A DNA stretch of 7,611 nucleotides, from positions 1 to 7,611 of the forward strand of contig JANODG010000217.1 of NCBI GenBank assembly GCA_031412575.1, given 5' to 3'. The notes beneath the pieces were generated by a model that saw nothing but the letters and a program-made list of their open reading frames with translations, was not told where the DNA came from and made no database searches. The translations under genes and the position numbers were made by a program. The stretch comes from JAMLIO01 sp031412575. Its GTDB lineage: Bacteria > Bdellovibrionota > Bdellovibrionia > Bdellovibrionales > UBA1609. Below are positions 1-4,784 of this stretch, one piece after another. Each line of letters opens with the position of its first letter. Positions within the stretch are counted from its first letter, which is position 1.

Positions 1-365
1 GGATCAAGTCCACGATCTTTTAACGTAGGTCTAATAGGGGTTAAGCGTCGTCCGTTGGCTACTTTGACATCCCAACCTTTAGTGTACTTTCGATTTCCAT
101 AATATCTACTTACTCCATACGTGTTAAAAAAACGAACGTGGTCGTTGTAAGTGTCATTTAGACATTTTGAAGCTTCTGATGTTAAAGCGTCGATTTTTGA
201 TAAGTGTAAAGCTTTTTCAGAATCCGAAAAAGAAATGCCAGTGTAGACTTGGGCCGAAGCTTTTGAATTCAAAAAGATATTAAAATCAACAGTTAAAAAA
301 GCTAAAGCTAAGATTTTGTAGAAAAAATTGATGTGAGATGAATAACGAAGATTTTGGTTCGGCAA
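1..365 (-). CDS. Secreted protein of unknown function, TTG start, 3' end beyond the window
   Basis: An open frame of 121 codons runs from a TTG at 365-363 off the left edge, so the C-terminus is missing. The start is chosen because a strong ribosome binding site (GAGGGAG, 378-372) sits 6 nt upstream and because it gives a complete signal peptide: a basic N-terminus (Arg7, Lys17), a hydrophobic core about residues 18-32, and a likely cleavage after Ala-Ser-Ala at 36-38. The visible mature part is polar, with one cysteine (68) followed by an aromatic-rich stretch (FFNTYG about 79-84, RYYGN about 87-91). I do not recognise the family with certainty. It may belong to a group of exported hypothetical proteins in Bdellovibrio-like bacteria, but that is an impression. 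It lies 176 bp downstream of the preceding gene and so may have its own promoter. Confidence is high that it is a gene and low on function. Confidence 0.82.
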   Translation of the reverse strand, partial: MPNQNLRYSSHINFFYKILALAFLTVDFNIFLNSKASAQVYTGISFSDSEKALHLSKIDALTSEASKCLNDTYNDHVRFFNTYGVSRYYGNRKYTKGWDVKVANGRRLTPIRPTLKDRGLD

Positions 366-371
366 AGTAAA

Positions 372-378
372 CTCCCTC
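372..378 (-). promoter_or_regulatory. Ribosome binding site that fixes a TTG start
   Basis: GAGGGAG on the minus strand lies 6 nt upstream of the TTG at 365-363. There is no ATG at the head of this frame, so this site is the main evidence for where the gene begins. Confidence 0.75.
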
Positions 379-396
379 TTAAGGTTTAAAATCACT

Positions 397-419
397 TAAA
401 TTTATGAAACATAAATTTA
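397..419. repeat. Perfect 10-bp inverted repeat with 3-nt centre, possible operator
   Basis: TAAATTTATG and CATAAATTTA flank AAA without a mismatch. The repeat lies 32-54 bp upstream of the TTG start at 365, within the 176-bp gap before that gene. It is too AT-rich for an intrinsic terminator and has no T-tract, so a binding site for a dimeric regulator near the gene's promoter is the most natural reading. AT-rich inverted repeats also arise by chance, so function is unproven. Confidence 0.4.
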
Positions 420-485
420 TTTATCGCTTGCAAGTTTAATAATTGATTTTCTGAAAGAGAGCAAAAAATAAGAAAAGATAACTTA

Positions 486-502
486 CCTTGCGGCGCGTAA
501 GG
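486..502 (-). terminator. Weak GC-rich hairpin, possible 3' end of the upstream transcript
   Basis: CCTTACGCGCCGCAAGG can fold as CCTT-x-CG against CG-x-AAGG around a 3-nt loop, a small GC island in an AT-rich gap. It lies 39 nt past the stop of the 542-1081 gene. T-rich sequence follows only about 10-25 nt later, and on the minus strand one stem position is an A-C mismatch. It is therefore a poor intrinsic terminator and may have no role. Confidence 0.22.
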
Positions 503-541
503 ATTTGGGGGTTATAATTATGTTTTGTTTAATTAACGATT

Positions 542-1081
542 TTACTGTCGAGAAAGTTCACAGGTCGTTTTCGTCGAAATATTGTTGGTGGGGTCTTTAA
601 AAATAAAAACGTAGTTAATTTTATTGGCTTCAAATTTAATTTTTAGATTACGAATGCTCGAAATATTGATGGGTTTAGAACAACTGTGAATTTCTGTGCT
701 TTCAAGCTCGTTGCTTTCATTAATAAGATTAAAAAAACTCAAAACACATTCTCTGTCTTGGGCGTTTACAACTTTTTGATCCAGATGGTTTATAAATACA
801 CTCTCGCCAGCTTTGATAAACACTCGGCCTGTTTGAGGGTCTCTCATAAGTCGGTATTCACCTTCGATGCAATTTTCTTCGCCCGAAACTTTTTTGTAAA
901 CGCCTTTGGTAAAGTTTAATTTTTTATAATCTAAGTCTCCAATATTCATGTAGGGAATTTCAATTTTAGGTGATGTAGCTTTTTTCGCAGAAACTCCAGC
1001 CGCTAAAGAGGACATCAAAAAAATAAGACCTAACAGCTTTAACTGTCGTGGTTTTAAAAAATTTGATGTTAGGCGTTTTAT
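542..1081 (-). CDS. Small secreted protein of unknown function with an apparent AUA start
   Basis: The frame ends with TAA at 544-542. Conventional starts in frame are a TTG at 1018 and the ATG right after it, but both fall inside the signal peptide and would leave only about 10 residues before the cleavage site. Reading up to ATA at 1081-1079 gives a 179-residue protein with a full signal peptide: a basic N-terminus (Lys2, Arg3, Lys10, Arg12, Lys15), a hydrophobic core LLGLIFLMSSLAAG, and cleavage after Val-Ser-Ala near residue 32. A ribosome binding site (CAGGAG, 1092-1087) lies 5 nt before this ATA. The mature part has four cysteines (about 71, 112, 134 and 174), so two disulfides are possible. 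I recognise no family. It starts 31 bp after the preceding gene and is probably the last gene of that operon. The gene is convincing; the start is unusual and could reflect a mutated ATG. Confidence 0.72.
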   Translation of the reverse strand: MKRLTSNFLKPRQLKLLGLIFLMSSLAAGVSAKKATSPKIEIPYMNIGDLDYKKLNFTKGVYKKVSGEENCIEGEYRLMRDPQTGRVFIKAGESVFINHLDQKVVNAQDRECVLSFFNLINESNELESTEIHSCSKPINISSIRNLKIKFEANKINYVFIFKDPTNNISTKTTCELSRQ

Positions 1082-1086
1082 AAAAG

Positions 1087-1092
1087 CTCCTG
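1087..1092 (-). promoter_or_regulatory. Ribosome binding site pointing to a non-standard AUA start
   Basis: CAGGAG on the minus strand is followed by CTTTT and then ATA AAA CGC, a 5-nt spacing. No ATG, GTG or TTG exists at the right distance in any frame. The site supports initiation at the ATA of the 542-1081 gene. Confidence 0.6.
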
Positions 1093-1112
1093 TTTTCTAT
1101 GGATATTCAGAT

Positions 1113-1985
1113 TTAAGTCGAAGGTATGCTCTCTGGGTTAGGGTCTGAACTTTGCGGACTGGAATTACATAAAGGATGTTTTTGCATCAACCGTAGAACG
1201 TTTCCAGATAGGCTTCCAGCGTTGATATTCCCGCGACAGCTTTTATCGTACATAATTGAAGCCGCACATCTGGACTGAAAAAACAGATTTTTTGTATCGG
1301 CGGACTCATGCGGACAAAATCTAGAGTCTCTGCCGCTGGCTTGGCGGGCGTCGAAATGTCTTTCTAATCCATTTAATCCTTCTAAAACTTCATAACGTCC
1401 CAAGTTCGCGTTAAGAATTCTGCGGGTCTCAACATCAGGGTTACAGCTTGATTTATCCTGAGCCACTGCTGCCCAAAACCAAATCCACACATGTTGTTTT
1501 TGACGAGGAGTCATGTGTTTGAAGTTAGGACAAGATCTACCGAAGTTTATGTTTTCAAAAAATGAACATTGGGCTGTTTTGGATCTCACGGGATCATTTT
1601 GATGGGCGCCTTCAACTTCTTGCATGGCATCTAACATGAGTAGCCCAGTGCTATTTTCGGGATAGGTTCCTTCGCTATTAATAAAGTTAGAACACATCGG
1701 ATTAAATTCAGAAGGTAAACCTGAGCAATATTCTCCACCAGGACAAGGTAGCGACTGCAATATAGCAACTTGCTCTGCATTTATTTCTGTAGTGCCGGGC
1801 AAGGGAAGAATTGGGAGGCTCACTTTAGGGTCGGCAGCGAGCGGCCCTTCTGAAGATGCGGGGCTTTGAGCTTCAGGAACCTCTGAATCTGCAACTTCAG
1901 ATACGGCTTTAGATTGAAGTGTCGATTGAATGACGGCAGAGGTTGTTAATATAAAAAAAAAGCTTTTTAGAATTTTTCCATTCAT
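1113..1985 (-). CDS. Cysteine-rich secreted protein, possible degenerate lytic-transglycosylase-like fold
   Basis: The 290-residue protein starts at ATG 1985-1983. A TTG at 2006, abutting the previous stop codon, would add seven residues but has no ribosome binding site. A signal peptide (about 1-26) has two lysines and a hydrophobic FFFILTTSAVI core. It is followed by an acidic, Pro/Ala/Ser-rich linker to about residue 65 and then a compact region with ten cysteines (81, 87, 98, 140, 152, 181, 224, 240, 250, 273), consistent with an exported disulfide-bonded domain. The stretch HVWIWFWAAVAQDKSSCNP (165-183) resembles the helix of soluble lytic transglycosylases that carries the catalytic glutamate in ES-x-x-NP, but lysine (178) stands at that place. 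If the resemblance is real, the protein would be a non-catalytic relative acting in the periplasm or at peptidoglycan. It sits between the barrel gene and the 542-1081 gene in one operon. The family assignment is inference. Confidence 0.78.
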   Translation of the reverse strand: MNGKILKSFFFILTTSAVIQSTLQSKAVSEVADSEVPEAQSPASSEGPLAADPKVSLPILPLPGTTEINAEQVAILQSLPCPGGEYCSGLPSEFNPMCSNFINSEGTYPENSTGLLMLDAMQEVEGAHQNDPVRSKTAQCSFFENINFGRSCPNFKHMTPRQKQHVWIWFWAAVAQDKSSCNPDVETRRILNANLGRYEVLEGLNGLERHFDARQASGRDSRFCPHESADTKNLFFQSRCAASIMYDKSCRGNINAGSLSGNVLRLMQKHPLCNSSPQSSDPNPESIPST

Positions 1986-2006
1986 ACCAACTCTAGGATA
2001 ATGCAA

Positions 2007-2930
2007 CTAGAAGCGCATTCCAAGGCCAGCTTTCAATTGAATTAGGCTTGCTGACACTTCGTCGTTTGGTGGAAATAAAGTGTATTCTAAGGTCACTGGA
2101 ATGTAGTATTTGTCATTAAGTTTGTAGTCTAATCCTGCTCCGACCCCAAAAGTTAATGTGCTACCGACGTTGTCAGTATCAACCGCATTGGTGTCCCCAG
2201 TGCCCAATGGAAAAACTAAACTTCCATTGGCCCCAGCCCAAATACGGGTTTTAGCTTCTGGTGTTCCGAACATGTATCTTGCCCATAATGTTCCACCCAG
2301 ATAATTAATGGCCATAACGCACGTTCCACCGCAGCCCTCGGCATTAAAAGGCATAGTTCCGAACTCGGCTCTTAAAAATAAATTATTATAAATTTCGTAA
2401 TCCCCGAAAGCTCTAAAGCCAATTGACGTCCCAGACAAAGATTCTGTTCCAGTGAGTTGGAAATCCACGCTGGCTTTATTCATTTGGTAAGAAAGCATTA
2501 AGCCGCCGCCTCTAAACTTTTTTGTCGAAGATTTATAGCTATCTGAAGATCCAGACGAGGATTTTGAACTGTAAGAGTCATAGCTTGTTTCTGACTCACT
2601 TTTTTTGGAAGAACTTGATTTTTCTGAGCTCGCAGCTTGAGAAGAGCTTTTGGCTTTAGCAGGTCGGGCAACTAAAGTGGCTCCTTTTAAAGCAGAACCT
2701 TTCAATAAAGAAGCTATAGCCTTTTGACCTTTTACATTTACAATTTTAATAATCCCTTTTTTTTTGCCATCTTGAACCACGTAGTAAAGGGCGTTTTTTT
2801 CGAGGTTGCTACCAACAACTAAAACCTGTTTACCTTTAACCGCCGCAACTGAAGCTGCAAAAGCATCATTGAAGGCGTTCGCAAAAAAAAGAATTATAAG
2901 TGCTAGTGTAAATTTTGATGAAATATTCAT
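2007..2930 (-). CDS. Outer-membrane beta-barrel protein with N-terminal small domain and serine-rich linker
   Basis: The 307-residue protein starts at ATG 2930-2928, with GGGAG 9 nt upstream. The signal peptide (hydrophobic core 8-20) probably ends after Ala25 or Ala26. Residues about 30-90 form a small lysine- and valine-rich beta domain (VKGKQVLVVG; KKKGIIKIVNVKGQKAIA). Residues 94-137 are almost entirely Ser, Lys, Glu and Tyr, a flexible linker. From about 140 the chain alternates polar and hydrophobic residues in amphipathic strands rich in Gly and Tyr (GGLMLSYQM, GFRAFGDYEI, LFLRAEFG, LWARYMFG, YYIPVTLEYTLF) and ends with phenylalanine, as barrel proteins of the outer membrane typically do. 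About eight strands would fit the length. A Cys200/Cys204 pair probably closes a loop. It is the first gene of a probable three-gene operon. The barrel call is firm; a pore, adhesion or receptor role cannot be decided. Confidence 0.85.
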   Translation of the reverse strand: MNISSKFTLALIILFFANAFNDAFAASVAAVKGKQVLVVGSNLEKNALYYVVQDGKKKGIIKIVNVKGQKAIASLLKGSALKGATLVARPAKAKSSSQAASSEKSSSSKKSESETSYDSYSSKSSSGSSDSYKSSTKKFRGGGLMLSYQMNKASVDFQLTGTESLSGTSIGFRAFGDYEIYNNLFLRAEFGTMPFNAEGCGGTCVMAINYLGGTLWARYMFGTPEAKTRIWAGANGSLVFPLGTGDTNAVDTDNVGSTLTFGVGAGLDYKLNDKYYIPVTLEYTLFPPNDEVSASLIQLKAGLGMRF

Positions 2931-2963
2931 GAAGTTAAGCTCCCAGCTGTAGACTCTTAACTT

Positions 2964-2992
2964 ATTGAATCAGAAAACATTTAAGATATCAA
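2964..2992 (-). promoter_or_regulatory. Putative sigma70-type promoter for the barrel-protein operon
   Basis: TTGATA (2992-2987) and TTCAAT (2969-2964) are separated by 17 bp, matching the consensus at 5/6 and 4/6 positions. Initiation would fall about 25-30 bp upstream of the start at 2930. It lies downstream of the terminator-like hairpin at 3035-3056, consistent with a new transcription unit. Confidence 0.5.
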
Positions 2993-3034
2993 TTTTGTTA
3001 AACATTCTGGTCTGTATTCTAAGTGCCAAGATAG

Positions 3035-3056
3035 AAAAAACTAGACCTGCAAGGTC
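3035..3056 (-). terminator. Putative intrinsic terminator after the 3095-3886 gene
   Basis: On the minus strand GACCT and AGGTC pair around a TGC loop (3056-3044), followed after TAG by six T residues (3040-3035). It lies about 40 nt past the stop codon at 3097-3095. The stem is only 5 bp, so termination may be partial. Confidence 0.5.
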
Positions 3057-3094
3057 GTGTTTGTTTCGCATTTTTTTTCATATCTATAGAAGTT

Positions 3095-3886
3095 CTATTC
3101 TGTCCCGTCGTCTCTTGTAGCTTCAATAGCTTTTAAGGCCTCGGCTCCGATAGCTTCGCTTTCAGGAGTGGGTGCTTTAATTCCATATCCATCTACAGTT
3201 TTATAACTGTAAGTTTCAGCCAACATTTTTTTAACTTCTTGGTTATGAATCATTTGACGAAGTGAATAACTACAAGCCGAGCGAACTTTGTTTGGATCTT
3301 CTTTTGTTGTTTCTGGATTATTACAGGCTTCCTCTAAGGATGTCAGAAGTTCATTCCAACTTTTTTCATTGTTCAAGGCAAAAACAGGTTCTAAGAAATG
3401 ATCCACTCCTAATTTTGTATTTTGAAAACACCAACTTGTGCTGGCAGTCACGTGACAGACGGGTTTTTGATTTTTGTCTACGCCAAAAATTAAAGGGTTA
3501 CAAATTTCAAGTCCATCAGGACAAGTAAAGCCAGCGTAAGTTTGAACGCCACAAATTGCTGAATCAATTGGGATAGGTACTCCGCCACCTATGCAGAGGT
3601 ATTTTTCCGCAGCGTGAGCTTCAGTGAATTCTCCGAAAAATAAATCGTATATGTTTTTACTGTATTTATCTTTGGGCTCTTTTTTTAGGGTGATGAGTGT
3701 TTTCGCTAAGGCTTTGACGTATTCATGTCTTGCTTTTGGGCTTAATTTTTCAACCGCAAAATAGCTGAGAATTTTAAGTTGTTTTGGTTCGGCTGGTTTG
3801 GCTTTCGAATTTGTAGTCGTTTTGGCAAACGAAGAGCAGGTCAGAAGTAGGATTGTGATTATAATTAGATTTGATTTAAAGATCAT
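3095..3886 (-). CDS. Secreted cysteine-rich protein of unknown function
   Basis: The 263-residue protein starts at ATG 3886-3884; a stop codon five codons upstream rules out a longer frame. The signal peptide has one lysine, an Ile/Leu-rich core (7-15) and a likely cleavage after Phe-Ala at 20-21. The LLTC at 14-17 is a poor lipobox because threonine precedes the cysteine. After a Lys/Thr/Pro-rich linker and a helical stretch (about 38-92), the middle region has a tight cysteine pattern (98, 112, 122, 129, 144, 153) containing CIGGG and ICNPLIFG, followed by two further cysteines (188, 205). Eight cysteines in the mature chain suggest four disulfides. I have the impression that the CNP-x-x-FG cysteine module recurs in exported hypothetical proteins of Bdellovibrio-like bacteria, but no function is known to me. 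No ribosome binding site precedes the start. It is probably monocistronic. Confidence 0.85.
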   Translation of the reverse strand: MIFKSNLIIITILLLTCSSFAKTTTNSKAKPAEPKQLKILSYFAVEKLSPKARHEYVKALAKTLITLKKEPKDKYSKNIYDLFFGEFTEAHAAEKYLCIGGGVPIPIDSAICGVQTYAGFTCPDGLEICNPLIFGVDKNQKPVCHVTASTSWCFQNTKLGVDHFLEPVFALNNEKSWNELLTSLEEACNNPETTKEDPNKVRSACSYSLRQMIHNQEVKKMLAETYSYKTVDGYGIKAPTPESEAIGAEALKAIEATRDDGTE

Positions 3887-3958
3887 GATTTTATGATTTC
3901 ATACAGGGGGTTATTTGGGATACGCTTTATGAAAAAATTTGTGCGATTTGGACTTAAG

Positions 3959-3990
3959 GACAGGAACACAAAACAATATGTATTCCTGTC
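3959..3990 (-). repeat. 12-bp hairpin downstream of the ssb repeats
   Basis: GACAGGAA (3959-3966) and TTCCTGTC (3983-3990) are perfect inverted repeats. On the minus strand the helix extends through a G-U wobble (3967/3982) and three more pairs (3968-3970 with 3979-3981), leaving an 8-nt loop. On the plus strand the wobble becomes an A-C mismatch, which favours a minus-strand RNA. No T-tract follows directly; the nearest one is about 20 nt further on (near 3935). It may protect or process the 3' end of the ssb transcript, or stop it weakly. Confidence 0.5.
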
Positions 3991-4006
3991 TGAAATATTA
4001 AAACGC

Positions 4007-4115
4007 TGTCTAGTTCACTCGAGCGCTTTTCGGGCGGCTACCGTTCAGTCCGCTTCGCTGGGACTTCCGTCCGCACGCCCTGCGCTCTCGCTTGAACTTT
4101 TCCCACTGCGTGGGG
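4007..4115 (-). repeat. Structured tandem repeat, unit 1 (distal from ssb, with enlarged loop)
   Basis: Read on the minus strand, the unit has hairpin CCCAC-GCA-GTGGG (4114-4102), then AAAAGTTC, then AAGCGA, then stem GAGCGC (4087-4082) pairing with GCGCTC (4026-4021). Inside is a second stem GGGCG-T-GC (4080-4073) pairing with GC-CGCCC (4038-4032) with one bulged T. It closes with GAGT, GAACT (pairing with AGTTC, 4098-4094 with 4016-4012) and AGACA. The inner loop carries 34 nt (4072-4039) that can form either a GGAC-GGAA-GTCC mini-hairpin or an AGTCC/GGACT stem. The order of parts matches unit 2. Possible identities are a non-autonomous palindromic element of the REP or MITE kind, or a structured RNA; I do not recognise the family. 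Confidence 0.7.
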
Positions 4116-4118
4116 CGA

Positions 4119-4205
4119 TGTCTAGTTCACTCGTTGACCTTCCTTACGGGCGGCTAAAGCACGCCCTAAAGGCCAACTCGCTGGAACTTTTCCTACTGCG
4201 TAGGG
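4119..4205 (-). repeat. Structured tandem repeat, unit 2 (near ssb, compact loop)
   Basis: Same order of parts as unit 1 on the minus strand: hairpin CCTAC-GCA-GTAGG (4204-4192), AAAAGTTC, CAGCGA, stem GTTGGCCTT (4177-4169) pairing with AAGGTCAAC (4141-4133, one G-U wobble), inner stem GGGCG-T-GC (4166-4159) pairing with GC-CGCCC (4154-4148) around a TTTA loop, then GAGT, GAACT and AGACA. The boundary words, including the 15-nt TGTCTAGTTCACTCG of the plus strand, are identical to those of unit 1, whereas the long stem is unrelated in sequence. The units are 3 bp apart. Confidence 0.7.
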
Positions 4206-4221
4206 CTCGCTGGAACTTTTC
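4206..4221 (-). repeat. Truncated third copy of the repeat boundary, next to the ssb stop
   Basis: GAAAAGTTCCAGCGAG (minus strand) is identical over 16 nt to 4192-4177 of unit 2. It begins one base after the ssb stop codon (4225-4223). The rest of a unit is missing, as if the middle had been lost or as if this were the edge of an insertion or expansion. Confidence 0.65.
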
Positions 4222-4222
4222 T

Positions 4223-4663
4223 TTAGAATGGGATTTCTTCGGAGCTGTTGAATGATGGTTCTGGGCCGAAATCATCAAATGGATTTGAAGATCCAGAAGA
4301 TTGACCGTAGCCGCCAGCATCTTGAGATGCATTTTGACCACCCAAAAACTGAACGGATGTCGCTACGATTTCTGTAGTGTATTTTTTCTGACCTTGTTGG
4401 TCTTCCCATGAACGAGTTTGCAAACGTCCTTCAACATAAGCTTGACGTCCTTTAGCTAAATACTTTCCGCAAAGCTCAGCTAATTTTCCCCAAACAACAA
4501 CTCTGTGCCATTCAGTGCGCTCTTGCTTTTGACCATCTTTGTCTAACCAATTTTCACTGGTCGCAATACTTAAGCGAGTCACAGTGTTACCTGTTGAAAT
4601 GGTTTTAACTTCTGGGTCTGTTCCCAAGCGCCCAATAATAATCACTTTATTAATTCCTGACAT
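4223..4663 (-). CDS. ssb: Single-stranded DNA-binding protein SSB
   Basis: The 146-residue protein binds single-stranded DNA during replication, recombination and repair, normally as a tetramer. The N-terminal OB fold spans about 1-108 and begins with the family signature INKVIIIGRLGTDPEV. Aromatic residues at expected DNA-stacking positions are Trp52 (EWHRVVVWGKLAE), Trp59 and Trp86, with the YVEGRLQTRSW strand at 76-86. A Gly/Ser/Gln-rich disordered linker (109-136) leads to the acidic tip SSEEIPF, the docking site for SSB partner proteins (E. coli has DDDIPF). Length is slightly below that of E. coli SSB, through a shorter linker. AAGGAG lies 5 nt upstream of the ATG. The gene has its own promoter, separating it from gspN. 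A structured repeat begins one base after the stop codon, but the functional C-terminus is intact. Confidence 0.98.
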   Translation of the reverse strand: MSGINKVIIIGRLGTDPEVKTISTGNTVTRLSIATSENWLDKDGQKQERTEWHRVVVWGKLAELCGKYLAKGRQAYVEGRLQTRSWEDQQGQKKYTTEIVATSVQFLGGQNASQDAGGYGQSSGSSNPFDDFGPEPSFNSSEEIPF

Positions 4664-4684
4664 TTTTACTCCTTCGTTTTGTAC

Positions 4685-4714
4685 ACTATAGTCGTTTAGA
4701 GAATAAGTTGTAAA
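4685..4714 (-). promoter_or_regulatory. Putative sigma70-type promoter of ssb
   Basis: TTTACA (4714-4709) and TATAGT (4690-4685) each match consensus at 5/6 positions and are separated by 18 bp. Transcription would begin about 15 bp upstream of the start codon at 4663, leaving just enough leader for the AAGGAG ribosome binding site. Confidence 0.6.
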
Positions 4715-4758
4715 TTTAAACTCTATTCTATTCAGTGAAAAGGAGATAGCAAACAGAT

Positions 4759-4781
4759 TTGACGCTCAAACGCCGCATCAA
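4759..4781 (-). terminator. Hairpin just after gspN, possible weak terminator
   Basis: TTGATGC and GCGTCAA form a 7-bp stem on the minus strand (one G-U wobble) with a 9-nt loop, starting 3 nt after the gspN stop codon. On the plus strand the wobble would be an A-C mismatch, which fits a role in the gspN transcript. No run of T follows, so it may only protect the 3' end. Confidence 0.35.
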
Positions 4782-4784
4782 GTG

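Larger units (their letters stand above)
3887..4222. other. 336-bp gene-free interval between ssb and the cysteine-rich protein gene
   Basis: The interval has two parts. Positions 3887-4006 are AT-rich and hold the start region of the 3886 gene and a 12-bp hairpin. Positions 4007-4221 are GC-rich (65 of 100 bases at 4021-4120, against 34 of 100 at 3901-4000) and consist of tandem structured repeats. A plus-strand frame across 3893-4255 reads through the repeats and into ssb antisense; it has no domain, so I do not treat it as a gene. Confidence 0.8.

Noticed and set aside
686..919. Plus-strand open frame of 77 codons
   Set aside because: It is wholly antisense to the 542-1081 gene, whose signal peptide and cysteine pattern make the minus strand the coding one.
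3262..3528. Plus-strand open frame of 88 codons
   Set aside because: It is antisense inside the well-supported cysteine-rich secreted gene, with no start signal of its own.
3095..3886. Lipoprotein, from the cysteine at residue 17 of the signal peptide
   Set aside because: The preceding residues LLT do not fit a lipobox, which needs a small residue (Gly, Ala or Ser) just before the cysteine. The following SSFA is a normal signal peptidase I site.
4007..4221. CRISPR array
   Set aside because: There are only two full units, separated by 3 bp and of unequal length (109 and 87 bp), without uniform spacers and with no cas genes nearby.
3893..4255. Plus-strand open frame of 120 codons
   Set aside because: It crosses the structured repeats, runs antisense into the 3' end of ssb, has no ribosome binding site and shows no domain. 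Its internal similarity comes from the repeats.
4144..4341. Minus-strand open frame of 65 codons overlapping the ssb end
   Set aside because: It is an alternate frame of ssb running into the repeats, with no ribosome binding site.
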